NCBI GenBank assembly: GCA_033964015.1
Contig: JAWWUD010000059.1
Coordinates: 620,001 to 684,000, forward strand
Direction of reading: 5' to 3'
Origin: Scolanthus callimorphus
Lineage: Eukaryota > Cnidaria > Anthozoa > Actiniaria > Edwardsiidae
DNA: 64,000 nt
The translations under genes were made by a program, and so were the position numbers. How positions within the stretch are numbered: position 1 is the first letter of the stretch; every line of letters begins with the position of its first letter. Positions 12,201 to 22,315 of this stretch are shown one piece after another. A model generated the notes under the pieces. That model was given only the letters and a program-made list of their open reading frames with translations. It was not told where the DNA came from and did no database searches.

Positions 12201-15200
12201 TTTATAGTTCCCACGTTGTAGTTATAAAGTCTTGCTCTCCATTGAATATCCAGGCATCAACGAGTGCGCCAGTAACCCGTGCCAAAATGGAGGAGCATGC
12301 ACTGATCACGTGAACAGATATACGTGCGTATGCGCTGCAGGGTTTGCTGGGACTGACTGTGGAACTAGTAAGTATACACTTTAATTGCATTCAAACGTAT
12401 GGGTCACGTGATCATGGATAGCGACCAAAGTCAACTAAGACATCACGTCAAGCTTATATTTTCCTCAAAGTTAGCCAACCGCGACGATCTGTGTGCATAA
12501 AGTTCCAAAACACAGCCTAAAAAGTACAAATGAGCATGACAAATATTCCTATCTCAACAGAAATCTTGCTTTTGAAGACAAATGTAAACCGGCTGGGTTT
12601 GACTTGTACGATAATTAAATCTAGTTTTTGCTTCCCAAAACTGCGAAAACTTGGATGTTTTTTCTCGCAGTGGCCTAGGATCACGACTAAAGGCATATCA
12701 AAAATATCCTGAACGAAACCGTCGTTTTTGAAACGCTTACGACCAGAACCAAACTTTGAAGTATTTACCTTATTTGGAAGTAACTGTAGATTCCCTTGTG
12801 ATAAAAATTGCGGCGACTTTTGCTAAGAAAAACACGGAGCTTTGAGCGAGAACTCCAGAAATTTCAGCGACTCGATTTTTTTTCGATGCATCCTCCATTT
12901 TGGGATCCTAACACAGTAGTCCGGTCAGATCTATTTTGATTAACCACAGGGAACCCGCGCAGCTCGCCCCAGACCCTTTACAGACCATATGATTTGGCAA
13001 AAACGACAGTCTTATATTTAATGACAAATCGTACTTTCATCGCCTTCTTTTTGGTCAGTTGTTAAATTTGTTTCGTTTTCGATCGAATGTATTCACATTT
13101 CGTTCACTTGTTGGCACGATTTGAAATGCCATCTTTATAGCAGGTCCTACATAGCAAGATATATTTTAGAATCCCTTACCTTAATTGGAAGGTCTGTAAG
13201 TATTAGAAAAGTCACCAAAACTTGCAGATCTTCGAGAAACTTTGTTCTCTTCGTCGTTATTTTGAGGGGCCTGAGACGAAATAAACTATAAAATACTACA
13301 GGCAAATTACGGCTAGCCGGGTGTTCAGCCATTCAATAGTTCCCACTGAGCGAGCGACCTGTTTTTTTTTTCCCCAACTGGCACTGCACTTAGAAACGAG
13401 TGCAGTGTCTGGTTACTATATCAATATTAAAGAGCTTGCTCAAGCATTCAATTTGCTCGCATCTCGAGTGGAGTGCCCGCCAGTTATTAGGGAAACGAAC
13501 CGAAATTAAACAAAAGCCCCGCTCGAGCAGAAAAAGTGTATTGTTACTAAGGGGTGGACCATTAGAAATTGGGGGAGGGGGGTGGCAGTATTTTTGCGTA
13601 TGAATTTTTTTTTTCGGGGATCAGGTTGTGCAAGAATTTTTTTTCGGACTCGAAGGCCATGTACGAATTTTTTTTCGCAGACACACACACAAAAAAAGTG
13701 GAAAATGATAAACCCACGAGGGGTATCTTGCGCATCGAGCACTACCTGTTCCCGTGGCGTTCCGTTCCCACAGGCCGTTCAAATTCGCATCAACAAATCA
13801 ACAAAATTGTCTTATACTATATACTATATTGGTTCAGAAATGGATTAAGAAAATATTGTTGTTGTATGTATAGATACAACAAATTTTCTTATGATATATT
13901 TTTATTGGTTGCCGTTAAAAAAGAATGAAGCTGTTAAACGTTTCGCCATCCCCCGGGCCCCATTTGACATGGTAGAGGTCTTTTTCTTCCGTTGCGCGCG
14001 AAGCGCGCTCGAGTTTTAATGAACGCATTTCATCAAGCCTCAAAGAAAGGGTAGACGAACGTTCCGTTTTTTGTGTATAGTAAACAATGGCTGTAGGTTT
14101 TATTATTGATGCAGCAAATTACGAAATTATTATTATTCATTTGTGTGAAGCGGTCCACATGACGAATTTCTATACTTGTAACGTCGAACTCACGCTTACC
14201 TAAGTGTGATTCTTTCGAACATATCACTACAGGGCATTTTTGGGGAGAGTTTGTTTTTCCTCGCAAAGATACACTTGTTCTTGTAAACGGCGCGAGGGCA
14301 GTGTCTTCGGTGCGTGAGTTCTCACCGACTATATATTTGATGGTATTTTTAATGCGCGCGAAGCGCGCCGTGAAGTAGAAAAATGCAAAAGAGAAGTTGC
14401 TGGAATAACTACTTAAGACATCGTTTTAATGAGAACCCAAGCCATGTGTTTGTAGGATTTTTATTTCCTAGCTTGAATCTCTGCAAGATTTTTTTTTTTG
14501 GAAGGATTGGCCTTGCGCGAATTTTTTTTTGGGAATTGCCACCCTCCCCCCCCCCCCCCCCCCCCCACTTCTAATGGTCCACCCCTAATCATTTGCCGTC
14601 ATTTTTCAGAGTTTCACGGCCCCTCCTTAAAATTTTGAAACTCGACCTTATTCTGTGGTCTCGCTTATAGACATCAATGAATGTTCCAGCAACCCGTGTC
14701 AAAATGGAGGATCATGTACTGATCACGTGAACAGATATACATGTGCATGCGCTTCAGGGTATACTGGAACCAACTGCCAAACTTCACTCAACTTACCAGG
14801 TAATTTTGTGTTGTTTTACGCGTTGTGTTCGTGTAACATCTTTTAACAATTAGTCGCGATCGGCGAGTAGTCACCGAGACGTTCATAACAAAATTCATGT
14901 GCTTTCTTATAATTCTTGCAATACGCGTTAAAAAGCCCGGGGCGCGACTCCCATATTTTTGGTCGGGGATGATCGTCGGAAATTTTCAGTTTCACCCCTA
15001 AAAGATACCAAACATGGCGTGGCTCAAATAATTTGTTACCCTAAAAGATGAGGCCTTATGTGCCAAGTAGGCGCGAAGAGCAGGTGGGAAATTTGTCGAC
15101 GCTGACAAATGAAAGCGGGCGCAGCCAAGAGGATATTATTACGCGTTAAATGTATGTTTCTATGTGTTTAGTCCCCAGGGCGATCAGGGTACGTATGGCT

Positions 15201-18200
15201 GACAATTATGATGTTCTTGTTAGTTTGTTCCAGACAAAGTCTGCGTGTAAAAGTACAAAATATTAACATATTCGAGAAACTAGCTTTTGCACCAGAACCA
15301 AAATTTCACAGGGTCATCCTTGCATTGAAACCGAAGTATTTTTGCTAGTTTTATCGGCTGAAAAAAAATGTCTAGGTATATTTTGTGGGCCGTCTATACC
15401 TTCACTCGACATGAAATTGGGCTTAGTTTACTTCTGGACGTTCAATCATGCAAAACTTCTTTTGTTAGGCGGTATTGACCGCAACAAATAATCCGTGCCG
15501 ATGCAATAAAACAAAGAACGAATTAACCTGCCCGCACGAAAGTTTGCCACTAATCCGAAGTTTTCGACGCCAGCATAAACTCACAAGCCTGGCCTCATTT
15601 TGACGAGCGCATGCTCTTTACAAATTTCCCACCTGCTGGCGCAAAGGAGACAGCAAGAAATTAAAATGTGGCTTTAATGTTGTCTAAAGTCATCTACTGT
15701 GAATTCTTCGGTCTGGATAATTGAGGATAAACTCAGGAGGTAAAACTATCTTTTAGTGGTGAAAACGGAAAGATCCCCAAAAATTACAGATTTGCGAGAG
15801 GAGCCGCCATTTTGCCACATCTATGCATGTGTAGTTGAAGAAGAGGAGATCTATTTAACTAATAAATTGAACACAAAATCTTTAAAAAGGCTTAGATTTT
15901 TCATGGATGGTGAAAGTACTGTTAAGTAATCATTCATGCAAGAAGGAACCGAAACTCCATTGTTCTACGGCATTCAGGGTTCCCCACATAGATGTGTCCC
16001 ATTCTTTTACCACAGAAAGTTGACATGACTAGTAACAAAATACAAGTGAAACAATTATTGATTTCGACTTGCTTGAGAAAATATAGCGATAATAACTCTC
16101 CAGACCAATCAGATTAAAGAAAAACAAAGGAAAGAGAATCACTTTTTTACGCTACGTTACCCATATACGAAGTCTTCAAAAATCGTATATCCTGTATATG
16201 AGTACCACATGTGCTTATGTCTTACCATAAATCCTGAGAAAAGTCTTTCTTTCATGGTAATTTGACCAATTTTTGTGTCTAAGCCAATGAAATCGCCGAT
16301 ATTTTCAATAGAATTGCATTCCAGCATGCTCTGCCGTTGGCTTGGGTAGTTCTTATACGGACCATTACTTAATAGAAATTGAAATTAATTTCCAAAATCA
16401 ACTTACCATTCTGATAATCTCGTGATAATCACCCGTAATCATCGTTAGATTGACAAACTTGCAGCCCATTGCTAATAACGTCCTTCAGATCTTTTCACAG
16501 AACATTTTGCTATATTGTATGATATTAGCTTGTCAAGTTTGACTTCTGCTCCAGGGACCTCTGAGAAGTAAGCTTTGTACTTCGCCCGACATGATTTCGT
16601 GAAACTAAATATAAAGCGCATTTTTGGTGTTCCTTCACCGTTAATTCTTAAATTCGTCTTCTTGGTTACCTCCTTTGCACGCAGCAAACTGAAATTCAAC
16701 TAATACGAAAGAGAGTTTCCCAAAACTCTATAAAAAAGACAAAATACACGAGGAAAATCGATTTGCGGTACTTTTTTCTGCCTTCCTTCCACCTGTTTAC
16801 ATAATAAGCCTCGCTTTCGTGTACTAGCTTGCTAAGCCACCACGCCTTTACGATTTGGTCTTACTTCGCAAAATCGCACCCCTTTCATACTTGAGCCTCA
16901 AAACCCTACCGCTTTCGGGCAGAGCATCCCCGTATAGTCGACATGAGGTTCATGCTAAGATATTTGTTTTTTGATTCAGAAGGAACGCTTTCAAATTACA
17001 ATTCATTAAAGAAATCATTAGTCGGTGCACAGTTCGCATAAATTTTCAATCATCATGAACTTTCGATTCAAGAGTCCTTGCTGTGAAAAACCAGTATAAT
17101 GAAGTTTGCATCGGTGAAACATTCAAACGCTATAAACACCAGTTTTTTTTTTTTTGCTTTTCAGTCGGGCTTGGTCAATCGAGCATCCTGAATGGAAGGA
17201 CGAACTACATCAATCAGTTGAGCTCGTATACAGCGACAGTTATGCAGGGTTCCACAAGTTCATGGGTTAAGTGCTGGCGAGCATCGACCGATGGATGGAC
17301 TGTCGCGACTTTCCACACAAAATGCGATAACAAAGGACCCACAGTTACCATTATTAGCGCGGGCCAATACGTATTCGGAGGATATACAGACGTGTCATGG
17401 AAGAGTGGTGGTAAGTTTCTATTGTAATGTGGACAAGTATTCGGGGGATATATGAGACGTGTAATGAAAGAGTGGTGGTAAGTTTCTATTGTAACGCGTA
17501 CCAATACGTTTCGGGAATATACAGACGTGTCATGAAAGAGTGTTGGTAAGTTTCTATTGTTATATGGACCAATACGTATTCGGGGGATATACAGACGTGT
17601 CGTGGAAGAGTGTTGGTAAGTTTCTATTGTAATGTGGACCAATACGTATTCGGGGGATATACAGACGTGTCATGAAAGTGTTGGTAAGTTTCTATTATAA
17701 TGCGGACCAATACGTATTCGGGGGATATACAGACATGTCATGAAAGAGTGTTGGTAAGTTTCTATTGTTATATGGACCAATACGTATTCGGGGGATATAC
17801 AGACATGAAAGAGTGTTGGTAAGTTTCTATTGTAATGTGGACCAATACGTATTCGGGGGATATATGAGACGTATCATGAACGCGTGTTGGTAAGTTTCTA
17901 TTGTAATGCGGACCAATACGTATTTCGGGGGATATACAGACGTGTCATGAACTTTCTATTGTAATACAGACCAATACCTTTTCGATGGATATACAGAAGT
18001 GTCATGGAAGAGTGGTGGTAAGTTTCTATTGTAATGCGGACCAATACGTATTCGGGGGATATATGAGACGTCATGAAGAGTGTTGGTAAGTTTCTGAAAC
18101 ATCGCGTGACGCGGATATGCACTTGCGTGACCATCTATAATGGACATCCCTCGTATTTAGGGTAGTTATCTTTATAGCATTATAGCTTCCAGTCTCGCCC

Positions 18201-19565
18201 TCTTGAAAGGGGGGTGACAACCCTAAAGCCTAGTTTCCATATAGTCTTATCTGTCAACCGTAAAACAAAAGAATAATTCCAATGTACATTGTTTCATGGT
18301 CGACTGATGCGACAGATAGAATACATGGAAACCAGGCCTAAGAACGGTTGTTTGAGTAGTCAGTTCTTTTCTAGATTGACATCCTGATGTTTTCAAATTT
18401 TCACTCGTAAATATGCCCCTTGCTCCCGACTTTTTTTTCAAATTCGCTTTACTTCAGAAATAATTTTCTGAGAAGTCGTCAGCGGCCGACTGGATTGCAG
18501 TTACTCTTCCCGACTTCATTATCAAATCTTACTTATCAGCCAACCGCTTGTCTTTGCTCTTTACCATGAAAACACGGTCGAACTCCCGATTCCCAAAGAT
18601 TCTCTAAAATTCCCGACATTTTTTATGAAGACTCCCGAAAGCCGTCCTTGGGGTTGTCACCCACCGTCCCTTGAGAAGAAGGAAAGCCCGGGAAAACATC
18701 GCGGATCGTTGAGTGACTATGGCGTTTTCGGTTGGCGATTCTGTGACTAAAGCAATGAAGGGGTTGGGCTTCCTGTGTTTTAGGTTCGTAACACAGGAAG
18801 CCCGACGGAATCGCTTTAATTCTCTTCTCTTTCTCTCTCTTCCCATGCGGAGGAGGGCTAGTGACTATTGCTTTTTCGGCTGCGTTGCTAGCGTGGTTGC
18901 TCTGGTAGTGTAGAGTGACAACCAGCAACTAAAGGTCCATTAAAAGATTAAACAAAACGTTTCAGCCTTTGGCCTTCGTCAATTTAAGAAATACTGTACA
19001 GATGACACAAATACATTTTGTCAATAAGCAGCTTTAGCAGGCGCGGATCCGGACCTTTTTTTCACATATCTTTGGTATGTTTTTAAATTATTATTATTGT
19101 CATCTTTACTTAAAAGATACTCTCGTATTTGCGAAATTCCACGCGAAAAAGCCGACTGGAAATAGGTCAAATTTTTTTCTAGATCCGCGCCTTACGTTTA
19201 CTACATTATTAAACTTTACCCTCAGTCTGTTGACTTATATTCTTGACTTTTGTGCAGGCCATGCGAGTTCTGACCCAAACCGTCCAGGATCACAAAAAGC
19301 TTTCCTTTTCACGCTCTATAACACGCAAGGCTACATCCCGAGGAAGCTTCCTCAGACATACAGCCACGACTATGGCTCTATTTTTGACTCCGCGGGTACG
19401 GGGCCGACCTTTGGCCGTGGTCATGATATAAGCATCGCCAACAACGCGAAGGACAACACAGCATCGTATACTCACCCTTACAATTATGAGGACCCAGGCT
19501 TCTATTTGGCGGGAACAAGGAATTTCTCTCCAAACGAGATAGAGGTGTTCTACGAAACCACTTGA
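2878..19565 (+). CDS. Secreted PAN/EGF/TLDc-domain protein, 8 exons
   Basis: Exons: 2878-3267, 9559-9673, 10635-10748, 10999-11112, 12254-12367, 14671-14799, 17165-17410, 19258-19565. They total 1530 nt (509 residues plus stop), with every junction GT-AG and in phase (0, then phase 1 throughout). Order: hydrophobic signal peptide (about residues 1-32), PAN/apple-like segment (about 45-130), five EGF domains (131-325), TLDc domain (326-509) ending [13 protein letters not shown]. The EGF units carry the C-x-D-x4-Y-x-C Asp-hydroxylation pattern and D/N-I-N-E-C starts of calcium-binding EGFs. TLDc is usually intracellular (oxidation resistance, V-ATPase binding); a secreted EGF-TLDc combination occurs, to my knowledge, in cnidarian predictions. 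Its function is unknown; an extracellular adhesion or matrix role is a guess. Start: ATG 2878 is the first ATG; the in-frame codon before it is GTG. The exon 7 donor is embedded in an 11-copy tandem array. Confidence 0.88.
3434..3700 (+). repeat. SINE-like, tRNA-derived repeat (probable)
   Basis: GGTCGGGAGTTCCAACCCC resembles a pol III B box (GGTTCGANTCC). It is followed by a body with CTCGGGGGTCTTTTC, GCAAATGGTTAGACC and GGTCCCGTCTC, a layout typical of invertebrate tRNA-derived SINEs. It lies directly before the LINE fragment in intron 1 of the TLDc gene, so a SINE/LINE composite is possible. No A box could be assigned. Confidence 0.45.
3703..4137 (+). pseudogene. Non-LTR retrotransposon ORF2 C-terminal fragment
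   Basis: An open frame of about 145 residues containing [16 protein letters not shown], then the zinc-knuckle-like [19 protein letters not shown], and ending [16 protein letters not shown]. This is the C-terminal tail seen after the reverse transcriptase of metazoan LINE-type elements (R-x-LRTSAH...C-x2-C...GDE-x-HF-x3-C). The upstream RT and endonuclease domains are missing, so it is a 5'-truncated dead copy in intron 1 of the TLDc gene. Family assignment within LINEs is uncertain. Confidence 0.7.
7068..7505. repeat. Tandem duplication, two diverged copies of about 200-240 bp
   Basis: Copy A (7068-7267) and copy B (7268-7505) both run TTGTGTCAC, then CAATTCAAATATACAGTGCA, then ACATTTTGATAGACAC, then AAAAAATATGC and end in GATAAACAAAAGCAT. 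Copy B carries insertions, including GTAGTACAGA and a longer tail. This is A+T-rich intronic sequence with no coding signal. Confidence 0.8.
8117..8314 (-). CDS. Unrecognised 65-residue open frame, possible exon
   Basis: A - strand frame opens directly after TTTCTAG (acceptor-like) and runs 65 codons to TAG, followed 9 nt later by GAG|GTAAGA, a good donor. It includes [19 protein letters not shown] and [16 protein letters not shown], a charged, helix-like composition unlike random translation. I do not recognise the family. It sits inside the 4918-8758 inverted-repeat interval and may be a transposon protein remnant. The stop before the donor argues against a normal internal exon. Confidence 0.3.
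   Translation of the reverse strand, partial: FFRNLCFGRKYRSESVGQVHLKWENLTELRRILKGMAASGILPVQQDNAGRCEAIRAYFRRKSLG
9327..9513. mobile_element. MITE-like sequence of the CACGACAGTCATG family
   Basis: Inverted segments GAGGTGATTCATAAATCAC / GATTGACTGAAGAATCACCTC and a right end ACTCACGACAGTCATG are shared with sequences near 31933-32180, 42376-42440 and 63780-63900. It lies just upstream of exon 2 of the TLDc gene, so it forms the 5' side of that acceptor region. Confidence 0.45.
9559..9673 (+). CDS. TLDc-gene exon 2: EGF domain 1 (divergent)
   Basis: Acceptor CCATTCCTAG|ACC and donor ACAG|GTAAAT; 115 nt, entering in phase 0 and leaving in phase 1. It encodes [15 protein letters not shown] and [17 protein letters not shown], with six EGF cysteines. 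It lacks the DINEC start and the Asp-hydroxylation pattern of the later EGFs, so it is the non-calcium-binding, oldest unit. An overlapping frame with a stop obscures it; the phase match to exon 1 decides the frame. Confidence 0.8.
10635..10748 (+). CDS. TLDc-gene exon 3: calcium-binding EGF domain 2
   Basis: A symmetrical 1-1 exon of 114 nt with AATTCCAG|AC and ACAG|GTGAGT borders. Product [16 protein letters not shown] then [20 protein letters not shown]. It has six cysteines and the hydroxylation pattern [10 protein letters not shown]. Confidence 0.92.
10999..11112 (+). CDS. TLDc-gene exon 4: calcium-binding EGF domain 3
   Basis: 114 nt, phase 1-1, borders AATTCCAG|AC and CTG|GTGAGT. It encodes [16 protein letters not shown] and [20 protein letters not shown]. 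It is only 250 bp downstream of exon 3 and nearly identical to it, with the intron ends also similar, indicating recent tandem exon duplication. Confidence 0.93.
12254..12367 (+). CDS. TLDc-gene exon 5: calcium-binding EGF domain 4
   Basis: 114 nt, phase 1-1, borders ATATCCAG|GC and ACTA|GTAAGT. It begins GINEC instead of DINEC because the exon starts GC, which removes one calcium ligand of the usual cbEGF set. The core [20 protein letters not shown] is intact. Confidence 0.92.
13550..14587. mobile_element. 1.04 kb inverted-repeat element in the EGF-exon intron
   Basis: Left end AGGGGTGGACCATTAGAAAT followed by a G-run; right end a C-run, then CTTCTAATGGTCCACCCCT. Inner inverted pairs include GCAAGAATTTTTTTT and its counterpart near 14480. 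No open frame resembles a transposase, so this is a large non-autonomous element (MITE/foldback). It sits in intron 5 of the TLDc gene, 83 bp from exon 6. Confidence 0.8.
14671..14799 (+). CDS. TLDc-gene exon 6: calcium-binding EGF domain 5 plus linker
   Basis: 129 nt, acceptor CGCTTATAG|AC and donor ACCAG|GTAATT, phase 1-1. It encodes [16 protein letters not shown] and [20 protein letters not shown], then the short linker QTSLNLP leading into the TLDc domain. Confidence 0.92.
14800..17164. other. Intron 6 of the TLDc gene
   Basis: It contains a half copy (about 14936-15180) of the inverted-repeat element found complete at 55973-56422, recognisable by GACTCCCATATTTTTGG and CGGGGATGATCGTCGGAAAT. 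Near 15085 and 15610 a short inverted pair (GCAGGTGGGAAATTTGT and ACAAATTTCCCACCTGC) suggests another degraded element. No coding signal was seen. Confidence 0.6.
17165..17410 (+). CDS. TLDc-gene exon 7: TLDc domain, N-terminal half
   Basis: Acceptor TTTTTGCTTTTCAG|TC, donor GGTG|GTAAGT, phase 1-1, 246 nt. It contains [20 protein letters not shown] and [20 protein letters not shown], the TLDc core (A-S-x-D-G-x3[12 protein letters not shown], then the FGGYT strand). The last 47 nt and the donor are the founder copy of the tandem array that follows. Confidence 0.93.
17364..18095 (+). repeat. Donor-site tandem array, 11 copies of about 68 bp
   Basis: Each unit is about 47 nt of the 3' end of exon 7 (CCAATACGTATTCGGGGGAT...GAAAGAGTGTTG) plus about 21 nt of intron starting GTAAGTTTCTATTGT. 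GTAAG begins at 17411 (true donor) and at 17478, 17546, 17616, 17684, 17754, 17819, 17890, 18018 and 18086; one copy near 17953 has lost it. The period is not a multiple of three and each unit contains TATTGTAA, so use of a later donor would truncate the TLDc domain. Confidence 0.95.
18225..18341. mobile_element. Short palindromic MITE (family A)
   Basis: AAGCCTAGTTTCCATATAGT at the left pairs with ATACATGGAAACCAGGCCT at the right, around a central CAAAAGAATAATTCCAATG loop. It is the same family as the better preserved copy at 23119-23262. Confidence 0.85.
19039..19192. mobile_element. MITE next to TLDc-gene exon 8
   Basis: AGGCGCGGATCCGGACC at the left is inverted as TCTAGATCCGCGCCTT at the right; the interior is A+T-rich. 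It ends 65 bp upstream of the exon 8 acceptor, so it lies in the branch-point/polypyrimidine neighbourhood without disrupting it. Confidence 0.7.
19258..19565 (+). CDS. TLDc-gene exon 8: TLDc domain, C-terminal half, and stop
   Basis: Acceptor TTTTGTGCAG|GC, 308 nt to TGA. Segments [45 protein letters not shown] and [19 protein letters not shown] match the TLDc C-terminal half (FG-x-GHD-I ... F-AG-x3-F ... EIEVF). The protein ends four residues after that last motif, the usual end of the domain. Confidence 0.93.
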
Positions 19566-19620
19566 TACAAAAGTAAAGGTATGCTAATATAATTGTAAAC
19601 GTTTCGACGTCGTCATGACG

Positions 19621-19930
19621 CCATTATCAAGTAATAAATGATACAGAAATTGTGAAAGCTAATTGTTCAAATTTTTATACTGAACAATAATAAGCTATGA
19701 AACAGTTTGGCAAGAATAGAATCTGCCTGTATCCCTGCTGACTGTGCTCGCTAAATGCAGAGGCAAATTTGACTGTTTCATCAACGAAATGTTGTTTATT
19801 CGCACCTTCCAGCCTACGTTCTGTGTACAGGCAGATTCTATTCGTGCGAAACTGTTTGTATAGTCAGTATGTAAATTTAGAGTTTGAATAATTAGCTTTC
19901 GCAATTTCTGTATCATTTATCACTTGCCAT
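19621..19930. mobile_element. Foldback element forming the 3' UTR of the TLDc gene
   Basis: AATAAATGATACAGAAATTG (from 19633) and GTGAAAGCTAATT at the left are inverted as AATTAGCTTTCGCAATTTCT and GTATCATTTATCACTTG at the right. Inner arms GGCAAGAATAGAATCTGCCT and CAGGCAGATTCTATTCG pair too. It starts 56 bp after the TLDc stop codon. Confidence 0.85.
19633..19638 (+). terminator. Candidate poly(A) signal AATAAA of the TLDc gene
   Basis: This is the first AATAAA after the stop at 19565, 68 nt downstream. It lies within the left arm of the foldback element, so the transcript's processing signal may be transposon-supplied. No transcript evidence is available. Confidence 0.45.
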
Positions 19931-20090
19931 TATTCTTGTTATTATTATACATCGATACACTGCCCAAATATGGTCATCGGAATGCCAATAGCTGTCTTCT
20001 GTACACGTCCTGCGATATCAGTCGTTTTTTAGGGAAATATGTGTTGAGCTCGTATTTAATAGGCCGTTATCATGCTTAGTTATCAGAAAA

Positions 20091-20349
20091 TGAAATCCAG
20101 TTTTCAATTCTACAGATCTGTATTAGTAAAATTGGAAAGTTTCAAAGGAAATACTTGAAAACTGGCTAAGATATGAATTTTCAAAACTACGTATTGGGCA
20201 AATACGTCAAGTCGAGGCTGGACGGGCGTGGATGTTTCGAAAATTCATATCTCAGTAAGTATTCAAGCAATCTTCACCAAATTTTGTAATTTTACTAATA
20301 CGGAATGGGATGTGTAGAATTGAATACTGGATTTATTTTCTGATAACTA
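20091..20349. mobile_element. Foldback element, family B (unfilled copy)
   Basis: Left TTATCAGAAAATGAAATCCA, right reverse complement around TGGATTTATTTTCTGATAA. Inner arms GTATTAGTAAAATTGGAAAG and AATTTTACTAATACGGAAT pair. It corresponds to 39420-40037, which carries an extra insertion at the TTTTACTAATACGG position, so this copy shows the empty site. Confidence 0.85.
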
Positions 20350-21424
20350 TTTAACAATTATTTCTCGAGTCCGAATGGGCGTTTTCTAATCTGGTCATTT
20401 GCTATCGATGTGCTGAATAATAAAACCATTAACCTGCTCGATTTTTGCTGAATATCTTCTAATTTAGCCATCTCGGGACTGCATCCCTCGTCGGCTAAGT
20501 ATCAGACGATATTCTGCGCAATCTCGCAGGATAATGGTTAAATAATGGTGTCATGACAGGCGTCGAAATGTCGTGTTTTTACAATTATATTCAGAATACA
20601 TTTATTTATTTTTACTTCCAAGAACACGAAACACAATGGATAGGCGTTTCCACAAGTTGCTCGGTAACTTTTCGGCAACTTTTGACAAAGAACAGCAACT
20701 TTTTTCATCTCGAGCAACTTTAGTTCGGGACTACCGGTTACCTCGAAAGCCCCCAAACAAGTTCGTATGCGATCGGTTCGACTTCGGGACACATTCGGAC
20801 GCGCTTAGATAAATTCAATCAAATCCTGAGTTCTCCCAGCTATCAATATATCTAGAACGTCTTAACCGAAAAAGGGAAGCTCAATTTGTAGTGCACTTGA
20901 CTTTACCTTATTACTGTTGTCTAGAATTATTGTGGACAAAGATACCAAACTATGGCGAATTTTGTAAGAAATTTAGTCAACTTTACGAGAAAAAAGAGCA
21001 ACGTTTAACAACTGTTCGAGCAACGTTTAAGTAATTTTGTGGCATCTCGTGAAAAGGCCTCACAGTAGACGTTCCTTGACAAAAAAAAAACATTTAAAAT
21101 TAAAATTTTGTGCAAAAATAAATAACTCACAGAGGCTTGTCTCAGAAGTATTCGTCGTATGACTAACTCGGATGTCCATATAGGTCCACATAGGACAGGC
21201 TCATCACCGAGAAGGGCCCAAAACATGTTTACGCCCAAGAAAATCAACTACATTACTGTTATTATAACACTGGAGACCATTGAGTACAAAAACGAGAATT
21301 TGTGTCGACCATCATAACGCCGATTGACGACTCGCGCGGGCTCTAATATATTAGAGCCCGCCAACATGTTCATTAGAGCCCGGATAAAACGCCACAATGC
21401 TCGCCAAAGTTATTATATGTAAGC

Positions 21425-21852
21425 AAGAGTGGATTAACAAGAGTTAGAATCTTTCCCTACTGTATTTGTCCACATCACAGACAGAAAAGTGTCTGTTTTT
21501 AGATTTGAGTTTCGCGCGCGAAAGTATTCGAATGCTCAGGCTCGAATGCTCGTATACCCAATACACAACAAAATAGAGAATATTCTACCTTATCTTTGCG
21601 ATTTTAACGGTTTTTCCATTGATCTGCGATTTAATTTTAGGCTGGATCTCACAACTGTTCGCGTGGCGAGAAAGTGGGATTGATCTGCGATTTAATTTTA
21701 GGCTGGATCTCACAACTGTTCGCGTGGCGAGAAAGTGGGAACCCTGTGGATGACGAATTTTCGCGGGCATCCTAGTTCTAAAAATAGACACTTTTCTGAC
21801 TGTGATTCGGGCGTACATAGTAAACATGAAAACTCTTGGTAATCCACTCTTG
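21425..21852. mobile_element. Inverted-repeat element with internal 61 bp duplication
   Basis: AAGAGTGGATTAACAAGAGTT at the left is inverted as AACTCTTGGTAATCCACTCTT at the right, and AGAAAAGTGTCTGTTTTTAG as AAAATAGACACTTTTCT. Inside, a segment starting GATCTGCGATTTAATTTTAG occurs twice in tandem (21621 and 21682), identical over about 60 bp. Confidence 0.85.
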
Positions 21853-22204
21853 ATGTAAGTTTATAATCTAAACGACATGAATACTCCTGGACGCTCTAAA
21901 CAGGATACCGGTAAGAGGAATAATAATAATAATAGAAATAAGCAATACGTATACATGCAAATGAACCTCCTATGTGGACATTTTTATATGGGAGTCGTAC
22001 GACATCTTTGGCTGACTCAGAGACAAGTACTTCTGCATGCGACTTTCTTGCGTGCCATTCACTAGATTGCCTTGATTATATGTTTAAATTCCACGTGTTT
22101 TGTGATGATTTCTATCAATCCACCGTTTTCCGCGCAACCCGTCATTTGTGTCAGTCACGCAACGCTTCCCTCCCAAGGGTTGTTTTATCAGATGTCTAAA
22201 TTTT

Positions 22205-22315
22205 GAAACGGTTTGAGAAGGTAGTGTTGCGTGACCTCCCACGAAAGGATTGCGAGGGTAGTGTTGCGTGACCTCCCCACGAACGGGTTGGGAGGAAAGC
22301 GTTGCGTGACCGACA
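22205..22315. repeat. Short tandem repeat, about 47 bp, three units
   Basis: GTAGTGTTGCGTGACCTCCC recurs twice and a third, diverged unit reads GAAAGCGTTGCGTGACC. An inverted copy GTCACGCAACGC lies at 22153. No gene overlaps it. Confidence 0.75.
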
